In this document: positions 39,344 through 47,274 of the stretch, piece after piece | How the letters are laid out: each line of letters opens with the position of its first letter | Numbering within the stretch: the stretch's first letter is position 1 | NCBI RefSeq assembly: GCF_022761125.1 | Contig: NZ_JAKWJR010000003.1 | Location: forward strand, 248,001-312,000 | Reading direction: 5' to 3' | DNA from: Nocardioides sp. SR21 | GTDB taxonomy: Bacteria; Actinomycetota; Actinomycetes; Propionibacteriales; Nocardioidaceae | Length of the DNA: 64,000 nt | Notes under the pieces: generated by a model | What the model saw: only the letters and a program-made list of their open reading frames with translations | Told to the model about the DNA's origin: nothing | Database searches by the model: none | Made by a program: the position numbers and the translations under genes

Positions 39344-40632
39344 TGGCCGAGACCGTGCTGGTCGGCGGCTCCATCGTCGACATGTCCGGCGTGGCGCGCG
39401 GCAAGTACGTCCCCGCCGCCCGGCTCGATGCGTTCCACAAGGTCGGGATGGGCGCCTCGCCGTCCTGGAGCGTGTTCTGCGTCGACGGCTCGATCGCGTT
39501 CACGCCGGAGCTCGGCGTCGTCGGCGACAACCGGATCCGGATCGACCCCGCGAACCTGCACACCGTCGAGGACGGCGTCGGCTGGGCTCCTGGCGACCTC
39601 CACCTCCAGGACGGCGGTCGCTCGCCGATGTGCGGCCGCGGGGTGCTGACCCGCGTCGTGGAGGATGCGCGCAGCGCCGGGTTGACCGCGCGGGTCGGCG
39701 CCGAGCTCGAGTGCACGCTGCTCTCCGCCGACGGTGGGCACGCGTCGACCGGCCCGTGGGCGCCGTACGGCGTCCGCACGTCGCTGGAGCGCTCCGCGCT
39801 GCTCGTCGACCTGACGGTCGCCGCCGAGCGGGCCGGACTCGGTCTCGAGCAGCTGCACACGGAGTACGGCCACGACCAGCTCGAGGTCTCGCTGTCGCCC
39901 ACCGACCCGGTGAGTGCCGCCGATGACGTGGTGCTCGCCCGCATCGTGCTCGGGCGGGTCGCTGCGCGGCACGGGCTCGCGGTGTCGTTCTCGCCGCTGC
40001 CGTTCGCCGGTGAGGCCGGGAACGGCGCGCACCTGCACCTGTCGCTCGCGGATGCCGACGGTCGCCCGGTCCTCGACGGCGGGACCGGGCCGCACGGCCT
40101 GACGCCGGCCGGGGAGGCCGCGATCGCCGGGATCCTCGACGCCCTTCCGGGGCTGCTCGGCGTGTACGCCGGCTCCGCGCTCTCCCTGCGCCGGTTGGTG
40201 CCCGGCAACTGGGCCGGCGCGGCGGTCTGCTGGGGCCTGGAGAACCGCGAGGCCGCGGTGCGGCTCGTCGGCGGCGGACCGGCCAGCGCGCACGGCGCGA
40301 ACATCGAGCTCAAGGTCGTCGACCCGAGCGCGAACCCGTACCTCGCCGTCGCGGCCCTGCTCGGCAGTGCGGTCGCCGGTGTGCGGGCGGGTCTCTCCCC
40401 TGCCGACGAGGTCGCGGTCCACCCGGGCGAGTCGGGCCGCGAGCTGCCGCAGCTGCCGGCCAGCCAGAGCGAGGCGATCGACGCCCTGGAGGCGTCGGCG
40501 GTCGCGCGCGACGTGCTGGGCGCGCCGGTCGTGGCCGGGGTGGCCGCGGTCCGGCGGCGCGAGGTCGAGGTGTTCGGCAGCCAGCCGCTCGCCGACACCG
40601 CCGAGGCGCTGCGCCTGGCCTGGAGCTGCTGA
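39343..40632 (+). CDS. Glutamine synthetase family protein
   Basis: 429 aa, shorter than GlnA (about 450-470). A beta-grasp N-domain with VARGKYVPAARLDAF is followed by the catalytic barrel with VGAELECTLL, HTEYGHDQLEVSLSP, the GAGNGAHLHLS-like EAGNGAHLHLSLAD histidine motif, and IELKVVDPSANPYLAVAALL. It probably ligates glutamate to an amine other than ammonia, as in the GlnA3/GlnA4, PuuA or FluG branches. GTG start overlapping the previous stop. The amidohydrolase directly downstream recalls the two halves of FluG. Confidence 0.88.
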   Translation: MAETVLVGGSIVDMSGVARGKYVPAARLDAFHKVGMGASPSWSVFCVDGSIAFTPELGVVGDNRIRIDPANLHTVEDGVGWAPGDLHLQDGGRSPMCGRGVLTRVVEDARSAGLTARVGAELECTLLSADGGHASTGPWAPYGVRTSLERSALLVDLTVAAERAGLGLEQLHTEYGHDQLEVSLSPTDPVSAADDVVLARIVLGRVAARHGLAVSFSPLPFAGEAGNGAHLHLSLADADGRPVLDGGTGPHGLTPAGEAAIAGILDALPGLLGVYAGSALSLRRLVPGNWAGAAVCWGLENREAAVRLVGGGPASAHGANIELKVVDPSANPYLAVAALLGSAVAGVRAGLSPADEVAVHPGESGRELPQLPASQSEAIDALEASAVARDVLGAPVVAGVAAVRRREVEVFGSQPLADTAEALRLAWSC

Positions 40633-40633
40633 G

Positions 40634-41680
40634 GTGACCCTCGACGAGCACCTGCGCGCCGTGCGGCTCGTCGACCACCACGTGCACGGGTGGTTCACCG
40701 AGCCGGGAGACCGGGCGTCGTTCGAGGAGGCGCTCAACGAGGGCTCGACCGGTCCGGTGAGCTCGGGATTCGACCTCCCCGTCGGCGTCGCCGTACGTCG
40801 CTGGTGCGCTCCCCTGCTCGGCCTGCCGACGCACGCCTCCGCGGACGAGTACTGGGCGGCCCGGTCGGCGACGCCGTACGACGACCTCGTCGCGACGTTC
40901 CTCGGTGCCGCCGGCGTCGAGCACTGGATCGTCGACACCGGCCTCACGCCGGACCTCGTCACCGACCCCTCCCCGCGCTCGGAGGTGCTGCGCCTCGAGC
41001 TGCTGATGGAGCAGGTGCTCGGCGAGCCCGACGTGCCCGGTGCGTTCCGCGAGCGCCTCGCGGCCGCCGACGTCGTGGCGACCAAGACGATCGCGGCGTA
41101 CCGCTGCGGCCTCGACATCGACTGGTCCAGGCCCGACGACGCTGCGGTCGCCGCTGCGGCGAGTGCGTCAGGAGCCCGGGTCACCGATCCGGTGCTCGTC
41201 GCCTTCGGGGTGCACGAGGCCGCGGAGCGCGGGCTGCCGGTCCAGGTCCACACCGGCCTCGGCGACCGCGATCTCGACCTGCACCGCGCCGACCCGCTGC
41301 ACCTGCTGCCGCTGATCCGCGCGGTCGAGGTGCCGATCCTGCTCCTGCACTGCTACCCGTTCCACCGGAGCGCCGGCTACCTGGCCCAGGCCTTCGACCA
41401 CGTCTCGTTCGACGTCGGGCTCGCGGTCAACCACCTCGGCGCGAGATCGGTGGAGCTGGTCGGCGAGGCGATGGAGCTGGCGCCGTTCGCCAAGCAGCTC
41501 TACTCCTCCGACGCCTACGGGCTCCCCGAGCTGCACTACCTCGGGGCTCAGCTGTGGCGCCGCGCGATGGGCGCCGTCCTCGGCGAGTGGGTGCGCCGCG
41601 GCGACTGGTCGGAGGACGACGCGATCCGCGTCGTCGACCTGGTCGCGGCCGGGAACGCGAGACGCATCTACGGGCTGTGA
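40634..41680 (+). CDS. Amidohydrolase family protein (FluG N-domain-like)
   Basis: 348 aa. Metal-binding H16-x-H18 in LVDHHVHGWF, conserved lysine in VVATKTIAAY, GLPVQVHTGLGD, LLLHCYPFHRSAGYLA, and the late aspartate in LYSSDAYGLPELH give the TIM-barrel metal site of amidohydrolase-2 proteins. GTG start one base after the glutamine-synthetase stop. In fungal FluG the two domains are fused in the order amidohydrolase then synthetase; here they are separate and reversed. Possibly hydrolyses a gamma-glutamyl product or amine precursor; unproven. Confidence 0.86.
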   Translation: MTLDEHLRAVRLVDHHVHGWFTEPGDRASFEEALNEGSTGPVSSGFDLPVGVAVRRWCAPLLGLPTHASADEYWAARSATPYDDLVATFLGAAGVEHWIVDTGLTPDLVTDPSPRSEVLRLELLMEQVLGEPDVPGAFRERLAAADVVATKTIAAYRCGLDIDWSRPDDAAVAAAASASGARVTDPVLVAFGVHEAAERGLPVQVHTGLGDRDLDLHRADPLHLLPLIRAVEVPILLLHCYPFHRSAGYLAQAFDHVSFDVGLAVNHLGARSVELVGEAMELAPFAKQLYSSDAYGLPELHYLGAQLWRRAMGAVLGEWVRRGDWSEDDAIRVVDLVAAGNARRIYGL

Positions 41681-42027
41681 GGGTTGCCGGCACGTTCGAA
41701 GCGCAACCATCTGCCGCTGGTCGCCCGCTTTGACAGGTGTGACACTCCGCCGCCCTCCGGCGCGAGTCACGAGCGAGCAATGAGCGCGCCTCTCCCGCCG
41801 GGAGTCATCGCGAGGACGCCCTCGCCTGGTCCCCAACATTGGCGAAAAGGAGAGGGCCCGACTCCCTCGGCCAGCGCGGCTGCACAGGATGACTCACAGT
41901 CCACACGCGTGGGTTGCGGCCCGTTGGGAACGCCTGAGGTCCGCGGGATACGACGTCTCGCCAGACAGGGCTTCCGACGCGAAGGGCCGGGAGAAGCGCT
42001 CTACTTCACCACCCAAGGCTGGTTGTC
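41681..42027. other. 347-bp gene-free stretch with three adjacent hairpins
   Basis: No coding frame here looks real: the short frames lack actinobacterial third-position GC bias and a family match. Three small stems follow each other: CTCCC-gcc-GGGAG (41792-41804), GCGAGG-acgc-CCTCGC (41810-41825) and GAGGG-cccgact-CCCTC (41852-41868). A TTGACA occurs near 41731. It may be a structured leader for the TauE/SafE gene, or unremarkable. Confidence 0.4.
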
Positions 42028-42975
42028 ATGTGGATTCTTGCGGTTTTCGCTCTGGCGGGCGGACTTGCTCAGCTCGTCGACGGCACTCTGGGAATGGGCT
42101 TCGGGGTCACGTCGGCCACCGTGCTGCTCTTCATGGGTGTAGCGCCGGTCACGGCGAGCGCCGCCACGCACGCCGCGAAGTTGCCGACGACGCTGGTCAG
42201 CGGCCTGTCGCACTGGCGTGAGGGCAACGTCGACCCGGCGGTCCTGCTCCGGGTCGCGCTGCCCGGCATGGCGGGGGGATTCTTGGGCGCGGTCGTCCTC
42301 ACCAACATCAGCCTCACCTCGGCGAAGGCCTGGATGTCGGGTCTGCTGATCTTCTTCGGACTGGTCATCTTCGCCCGGTTCGGCCTCGGGGTCCGGCTGA
42401 TCCCGACGCCCGAGAGGGGCCACACCGCACGCTGGCTCTCGCCCATCGGACTGCTCGGCGGCTTCGTCGACGCCACGGGCGGCGGAGGCTGGGGTCCGGT
42501 CGTCACGCCCAGCCTGATGACGGTCACGCGCCACGAGCCGCGCAAGGTGATCGGCACCGTGAATGCCGCGGAGTTCCTGGTCGCCGTCTCCGTGTCGTTC
42601 GGCTTCCTCACCGGCGCTGCGCAGCACGGAATCCCCTGGCTGCCCGTGGCCGGCCTCGCCCTCGGCGGCGTCATCATGGCCCCCATCGCGGCGCGCCTGG
42701 CCGGCAGACTTCCGCACGCAGCGATGGGCACGATGGTCGGCGGTCTGGTGATCCTGGTCAACGCCATCACGATCGTCGCCGCCCTGGGCGGACTGCCGGG
42801 CTGGGTCGACGCAGTCCTGATCCTGTTCACGGTCGCCGTTGTCGGCACCGTCGCCCGCCGAGCCTGGCGGCGCGAGCGGGATGAGCGCGCGGTCGCCGCC
42901 CCCGTCACGCCTGGTCAGCCTCAGCCCTGCCCGGAGGCGGTCTTGCAGGAGAGGGCGACTCGCGAGCCGATCTGA
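42028..42975 (+). CDS. TauE/SafE-family sulfite/organosulfur exporter
   Basis: 315 aa, about eight membrane segments. GGLAQLVDGTLGMGFGVTSA and the second half-repeat GLLGGFVDATGGGGWGPVVT are the paired signature of the TauE/SafE (DUF81) family, which exports sulfite, sulfoacetate or related anions. The ATG follows a long gene-free leader and has no strong ribosome site. A C-terminal 40-residue hydrophilic tail is unconserved-looking. No sulfur-metabolism gene is adjacent, apart from the siroheme enzyme 3 kb away. Confidence 0.88.
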   Translation: MWILAVFALAGGLAQLVDGTLGMGFGVTSATVLLFMGVAPVTASAATHAAKLPTTLVSGLSHWREGNVDPAVLLRVALPGMAGGFLGAVVLTNISLTSAKAWMSGLLIFFGLVIFARFGLGVRLIPTPERGHTARWLSPIGLLGGFVDATGGGGWGPVVTPSLMTVTRHEPRKVIGTVNAAEFLVAVSVSFGFLTGAAQHGIPWLPVAGLALGGVIMAPIAARLAGRLPHAAMGTMVGGLVILVNAITIVAALGGLPGWVDAVLILFTVAVVGTVARRAWRRERDERAVAAPVTPGQPQPCPEAVLQERATREPI

Positions 42976-43031
42976 CGGAGGCGGGTGCCTCACTCCTCGA
43001 CCTGCCCAGCCGGGGAGGATGCCGTGGCAGC

Positions 43032-43622
43032 ATGCCAGGGGTGAGCGATGACCCGGCACGGCGCACCGTTCGACCGGAGTCCGGTCTGAGCGGCGACGAC
43101 TACTCGCCGACCTGGACCGACGACGACCGTCCACGCATCCCGCGGGTGGCGGGCGAACGTGAGGCTCTCATCGCCTACCTGGACTACTACCGGGCGACGG
43201 TCGAGATGAAGTGCCGAGGTCTGACGTCCGCACAGGCACGGGCGCGGGCCATGCCGCCGTCGACCATGTCTCTTCACGGCGTGGTGCGACACCTCGCCGG
43301 CGTCGAGCGTTGGTGGTTCCAGCAGAACTTCGAGCGTCGAGATGTGCCGCACCTGTACTTCGAGGCAGACCACCCTGACATGGACTTCGATCCGCCTCCC
43401 GACGCGGACTTCGCCGCCGACCTCGCCGTGTGGCGGGCGGAGTGTGCGACCTCCCGGGAGATCGTCGCCGGCCACGACCTCGACGACACCGCGCGGCCAC
43501 TGGACTGGGACGAGGACGTCGACCTGCGCTGGCTGATGCTCCGGATGATCGGCGAGTACGCCCAGCACTGTGGGCACATCGACCTACTTCGCGAGGGGGT
43601 TGACGGGCGCACGGGTGCCTAG
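43032..43622 (+). CDS. DinB-superfamily protein (DUF664-like, possible thiol transferase)
   Basis: 196 aa, or 193 from the GTG at 43041. Four-helix bundle pattern: AYLDYYRATVEMKCRGLTSA, the histidine helix SLHGVVRHLAGVERWWFQ (H82, H87) and the late EYAQHCGHIDLLRE (H179, H182), which together supply the metal-binding histidines of DinB/mycothiol-dependent enzymes. An N-terminal 40-residue polar stretch precedes the fold. The organism makes mycothiol (mshC present), so a mycothiol-transferase role is reasonable but inferred. Confidence 0.83.
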   Translation: MPGVSDDPARRTVRPESGLSGDDYSPTWTDDDRPRIPRVAGEREALIAYLDYYRATVEMKCRGLTSAQARARAMPPSTMSLHGVVRHLAGVERWWFQQNFERRDVPHLYFEADHPDMDFDPPPDADFAADLAVWRAECATSREIVAGHDLDDTARPLDWDEDVDLRWLMLRMIGEYAQHCGHIDLLREGVDGRTGA

Positions 43623-43681
43623 CCGCCGGTCGAACACCGACGGGCACGTCAGGTGCGATGCCAACCACCACGCACGGGCAG

Positions 43682-44572
43682 CTACGACCAGTAGACGACC
43701 ACGGTGTCGCCCACCTGCACCTGGGAGTAGAGGTGCGCCAGGCCGTCGTAGTCGCGCACGTTCACGCAGCCGTGCGACGCCCCGGAGTACCCCACGGACG
43801 CGAAGTCCGAGGAGTAGTGCACGGCCTGGCCCCCGGAGAAGAACATCGAGTACGGCATGGACGAGCCGTAGAGCCTCGACACGTGCTCGGCGTCCTTGAG
43901 GTAGACGTGGAACACGCCCTCGCGGGTCGGCGTCGTCGAGGCGCCGAAGCGGACGTCGAGGGTCTGCAGCACCTTCCCGTCCACCACCCAGCGCAGCGTC
44001 GAGGACGACTTGTCGACGCACAGGACCCGGCCGGTGCGGCAGCGCGGGTCGAGCGCGCCCGGCGTGTTGCCGCGGTTGTGCAGCTCGGCGTCGGTGGGCA
44101 CCGAGGTCATCGCGTACAACCGGTCCAGCGTGCGCTGGTCGACCTCGCCGGTCACCGGGATCTCGCGCTTGGCCTGGAAGCCTCGGACGGCGGTCGTGGT
44201 GACGTCGCCGTACACCCCGGTGACGTCGGTGTTGAACCAGAAGATCTGCCGGAGGCGGGCCTGGAGGTCGCGGACGTCGTCGCCGTGATCGCCGGGACCG
44301 AGCAGCCGCGGACCAGGCTCGAGCCGCGGCTCACGGGTGGGCTTGGGGGTGGGCTCGGGGGTGGGCTCAGCCGTCGGTTCCCTGGTGGGCTCCGTCGCGG
44401 GCGTGGTCGGGGTGCTCGCCGGTGTCGGTGTCGGGTCCGTGGTGGGCACGCCACCGGTGCCCGAGGCCGTCGGCCGGGACGACGACTCGTCCTGGGAGGC
44501 GTACCCGGCCACGAAGGCGGCCGAGCACAACAGGGCCGCGATCGTGGCCACGAGAAGGATGCGACGCAACAT
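43682..44572 (-). CDS. L,D-transpeptidase with peptidoglycan-binding domain
   Basis: 296 aa from the ATG at 44572, with CGGAGAG upstream. Signal/anchor segment LRRILLVATIAALLCSAAFV; a Pro/Thr/Glu-rich linker of about 45 residues; a PG_binding_1 domain (GDHGDDVRDLQARLRQIFWF, VYGDVTTTAVRGFQ); and a C-terminal YkuD domain with YSGASHGCVNVRDYD carrying catalytic His and Cys. It forms 3-3 crosslinks in peptidoglycan or anchors proteins, outside the membrane. Convergent with the DinB-like gene. Confidence 0.93.
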   Translation of the reverse strand: MLRRILLVATIAALLCSAAFVAGYASQDESSSRPTASGTGGVPTTDPTPTPASTPTTPATEPTREPTAEPTPEPTPKPTREPRLEPGPRLLGPGDHGDDVRDLQARLRQIFWFNTDVTGVYGDVTTTAVRGFQAKREIPVTGEVDQRTLDRLYAMTSVPTDAELHNRGNTPGALDPRCRTGRVLCVDKSSSTLRWVVDGKVLQTLDVRFGASTTPTREGVFHVYLKDAEHVSRLYGSSMPYSMFFSGGQAVHYSSDFASVGYSGASHGCVNVRDYDGLAHLYSQVQVGDTVVVYWS

Positions 44573-44683
44573 GGGAGCTCTCCGGGGAAGAAGTGAGGAG
44601 CCGGACACCAGGGTGACGCCTGGGCGGACCACTCGGTTGCATCTGCGCGGCGAGTTCCCGTCGCCGTGACCATCCTGTGACAC

Positions 44684-44721
44684 GAGGGCGCCCCGTCGAC
44701 GGTCGTCGACGGGGCGCCCTC
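44684..44721. terminator. 17-bp perfect GC hairpin
   Basis: GAGGGCGCCCCGTCGAC (44684-44700), loop GGTC, then its exact inverse (44705-44721). It lies 3' of the FMN-reductase gene on the minus strand and would terminate that operon before the L,D-transpeptidase promoter. No U-tract follows. Confidence 0.75.
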
Positions 44722-44728
44722 GGGCCTC

Positions 44729-44778
44729 GGATCAGGCGCCGCGGATCAGGCGCCGCGGATCAGGCGCCGCGGAGCAGG
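44729..44778. repeat. 14-bp tandem repeat at the 3' end of the FMN-reductase gene
   Basis: Three identical units GGATCAGGCGCCGC at 44729-44742, 44743-44756 and 44757-44770, plus a partial fourth (44771-44778). On the minus strand each unit contains the codons for the protein's last residues and its TGA stop, so the gene end has been duplicated twice beyond the real stop. Confidence 0.9.
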
Positions 44779-45356
44779 TCCTCGAACGGCGTCGGGTCGG
44801 CGAACTCGTCCTCGACGGTGCGAACCCGCTGGCGCGGGGCACCGGTCAGCAGCGCGCCGAGCTCACCGGCGGCGCGCTCGATCCGGGACTGGAGCCCGGC
44901 CTCGCCGAAGTCCTCGCTCGCGGCAAAGACACCGGTCGGCACCACGGTCGCGTGCAGGTAGGTGAACAGCGGCCGCAGCGCGTGCTCCAGCACCAGCGAG
45001 TGCCGCGCGGTGCCGGCGGTCGCGCCGATCAGCACCGGGACGCCCGCGAGGGTGTCCGGCTCCAGGACGTCGAAGAACGTCTTGAACAGACCGGAGTACG
45101 ACGCGGAGAACACCGGCGTCACGACGATCAGGGCGTCGGCGCGGCGTACCGTCTCGATCGCCTCGGCGAGCTCGCCGGAAGGGAAGCCGGTGAGCAGGTG
45201 GTCGGCGAGCGGGTGCGCCAGCGGGCGCAGCTCGACCACGTCGACCTCGACCGGCTCGTGGAGCGCGGCGACGGTGGCGTCGGCCAGCCGGTCGGCGAGC
45301 AGCCGGGTCGAGGACGGCACGCTGAGGCCGGCACTGATCACGGCGATGCGGGTCAT
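44760..45356 (-). CDS. NADPH-dependent FMN reductase, CE1759 family
   Basis: 198 aa flavodoxin-like reductase: IAVISAGLSVPSSTRLLADR (phosphate loop), VVTPVFSASYSGLFKTFFDV (flavin-binding) and GATAGTARHSLVLEHALRPL. It supplies reduced FMN to the luciferase-like monooxygenase encoded just upstream, with which its start overlaps (ATGA, 45353-45356). The pair corresponds to the CE1758/CE1759 families of Corynebacterium. A 14-bp tandem repeat covers its stop codon. Confidence 0.9.
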   Translation of the reverse strand: MTRIAVISAGLSVPSSTRLLADRLADATVAALHEPVEVDVVELRPLAHPLADHLLTGFPSGELAEAIETVRRADALIVVTPVFSASYSGLFKTFFDVLEPDTLAGVPVLIGATAGTARHSLVLEHALRPLFTYLHATVVPTGVFAASEDFGEAGLQSRIERAAGELGALLTGAPRQRVRTVEDEFADPTPFEDLLRGA

Positions 45357-46477
45357 ACGGAGACTCCTGTCACGTCGTCGACGGCGTGGATGGTGGTGTC
45401 CTTGGCACCGCCGGCGGCGGCGACCAGGGACGCGTGGGTGGGGGCGTCCGGGATGTGCGCGGGCCGGCCCTCGGCGAAGCCCTTGCGCATCTCCGGGAGG
45501 ATCTCGCCGAGCAGGTCGAGCTGCTCGAGGACGGTCTTCAGCGGGAGCCCGGCGTGGTCGACCAGGAACAGCTGGCGCTGGTAGTGGCCGGCGTACTCAC
45601 GGAAGGACAGCGTCCGCTCCAGCACCTGCTGGGGCGAGCCGACGGTCAGCGGGGTCGCCTCGGTGAAGTCCTCGAGCGACGGGCCGTGGCCGTAGACCGG
45701 CGCGTTGTCGAAGTACGGGCGGAACTCGTCGACCGCGTCCTGGCTGTTCTTCCGCATGAAGAACTGTCCGCCGAGGCCGACGATCGCCGTGTCCGCCGGG
45801 CCGTGGCCGTAGTGCTCGAAGCGGCGGCGGTAGAGGTCGACCATCTGCTTGGTGTGCCCGGCCGGCCAGAAGATGTGGTTGTGGAAGAACCCGTCGCCGT
45901 AGTAGGCCGCCTGCTCGGCGATCTCGGGGCTGCGGATCGAGCCGTGCCACACGAACGGCGCCACGCCGTCCAGCGGCCGCGGGGTCGAGGTGTAGCCCTG
46001 CAGCGGCGTGCGGAACTTGCCCTCCCAGTTCACGACGTCCTCGGTCCAGAGCCTGCGCAGCAGCGCGTAGTTCTCGATCGCGAGATTGATGCCCTCACGG
46101 ATGTCCTTGCCGAACCAGGGGTAGACCGGGCCGGTGTTGCCGCGGCCCATCATCAGGTCGACGCGGCCGTCGGTGAGGTGCTGGATCTTCGCGTAGTCCT
46201 CGGCGATCAGCACCGGGTCGGTGGTGGTGATCAGCGTGGTCGCGGTCGACAGGATGATGTTCTCGGTCTGGGCGCCGATGTAGGCCAGCGTGGCGGTCGG
46301 GTTGGACGCGATGAACGGCGGGTTGTGGTGCTCACCGGTCGCGAACACGTCCAGGCCCACCTCCTCGGCCTTCTTGGCGATCTCGACCGTCGCCTTGATC
46401 CGCTCGTGCTCCGTGGGAGTACGCCCGGTGGTCGGGTCCGGCGTCACATCTCCGACGGTGAAGATGCCGATCTGCAT
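45353..46477 (-). CDS. Luciferase-like FMN-dependent monooxygenase, CE1758 family
   Basis: 374 aa TIM-barrel LLM enzyme: LDVFATGEHHNPPFIASNP, ILSTATTLITTTDPVLIAED, LMMGRGNTGPVYPWFGKD and PFVWHGSIRSPEIAEQAAYY. It uses FMNH2 from the overlapping reductase and O2 to oxidise an unknown substrate. No ribosome site stands out before the ATG (GAAGGACAGTGAGCGGAC precedes it, with AAGG about 13 nt upstream). Confidence 0.92.
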   Translation of the reverse strand: MQIGIFTVGDVTPDPTTGRTPTEHERIKATVEIAKKAEEVGLDVFATGEHHNPPFIASNPTATLAYIGAQTENIILSTATTLITTTDPVLIAEDYAKIQHLTDGRVDLMMGRGNTGPVYPWFGKDIREGINLAIENYALLRRLWTEDVVNWEGKFRTPLQGYTSTPRPLDGVAPFVWHGSIRSPEIAEQAAYYGDGFFHNHIFWPAGHTKQMVDLYRRRFEHYGHGPADTAIVGLGGQFFMRKNSQDAVDEFRPYFDNAPVYGHGPSLEDFTEATPLTVGSPQQVLERTLSFREYAGHYQRQLFLVDHAGLPLKTVLEQLDLLGEILPEMRKGFAEGRPAHIPDAPTHASLVAAAGGAKDTTIHAVDDVTGVSV

Positions 46478-46576
46478 GTCCGCTCACTGTCCTTCAGTCG
46501 ATTGTCGCGTTAGTTGAATTCCGTACGACCGGGTCAACCGCGCGCACGTCACTGCTATTCCTGCCACCATCCTCGC

Positions 46577-47176
46577 GTGAAGCGAGTCCCGTGGTGGGTC
46601 CCCGTCCTCGTGATCCTGCTGACGGTCGGCCAGCTGGCCGTGGCCGAGTGGGTCCCCGGAATCGAGAGGTTCGCCGACAAGGCGTTCGGCGCGCGGCTGC
46701 TCGCCTATCCCCTCATGATGCTGGTCGCGCCGGCCATCTGGTGGTCGGCGGCCCGGCGGCGTACGCCGCGACCGGCCAGGATCTGGAGCACAGCACCGTA
46801 CGGCGCGTTCACGCTGATCATGCTGCCGTTCCTCATCGACGTGACCGGCAACAGCCTCGACCTCTACGACTCCCTGGTGTGGTGGGACGACTTCAACCAC
46901 TTCTTCAACTGGTTCCTGCTGCTCACCGGCGTCGGGCTGCTGATCTGCGGCTCGGTGCGCCCGCGGTGGGCGGTCGTGCTGCTGATCTGCGGACTGGGCG
47001 CGATCCTCGCGATCGGCTGGGAGCTCGGGGAGTGGTGGACGTTCATCCGGCACGGCACCGAGATCGAGACCGCCTACGAGGACACGCTCGGCGACGAGAC
47101 GCTCGGCACCCTCGGAGCGCTGTGCGCGGGCCTCCTGGTGGCCTTCCGGGTCCCGCGTGAGGACACGGTTCGGTAA
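46577..47176 (+). CDS. YjdF/DUF2238-like membrane protein
   Basis: 199 aa from the GTG at 46577 (VKRVPWWVPVLVILLTVGQL). About six membrane segments. The central motif SLVWWDDFNHFFNWFLLL carries two aspartates and a histidine, and the end of the fifth segment has IGWELGEWW, both typical of the YjdF-type (DUF2238) family of unknown function. An earlier ATG at 46514 would add a cysteine/histidine-containing stretch that does not look like this family. CACCAT 6 nt upstream is a weak -10. Confidence 0.72.
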   Translation: MKRVPWWVPVLVILLTVGQLAVAEWVPGIERFADKAFGARLLAYPLMMLVAPAIWWSAARRRTPRPARIWSTAPYGAFTLIMLPFLIDVTGNSLDLYDSLVWWDDFNHFFNWFLLLTGVGLLICGSVRPRWAVVLLICGLGAILAIGWELGEWWTFIRHGTEIETAYEDTLGDETLGTLGALCAGLLVAFRVPREDTVR

Positions 47177-47200
47177 CGGGCGTCGGTCCGCGACCGGTGA

Positions 47201-47249
47201 CTTGCAGCCCGACCGTCAACTTCTTGCAGGAGATCGCAAGGCACTTGCA
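47201..47249. promoter_or_regulatory. Phased CTTGCA operator sites upstream of lacI-type gene
   Basis: CTTGCAG at 47201-47207 and 47223-47229 and CTTGCA at 47244-47249 are spaced 22 and 21 bp start-to-start, two helical turns. The middle site also pairs with GCAAG (47236-47240). The last site overlaps the expected -35 of the regulator gene (-10 TAGATT 47262-47267). The same half-site builds the perfect palindrome before the glucosidase gene, so autoregulation is likely. Confidence 0.7.
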
Positions 47250-47274
47250 CTGATCGCGAGCTAGATTGCCGCCC

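Noticed and set aside
41684-42221. Small plus-strand frames before and into the TauE/SafE gene
   Set aside because: They lack coding character and overlap the well-supported TauE/SafE frame in another phase.
47266-47274. GTG/ATG upstream start for the LacI regulator
   Set aside because: It would place the start inside the -10/transcription-start spacing; the ATG at 47275 fits a leaderless message and LacI alignments.
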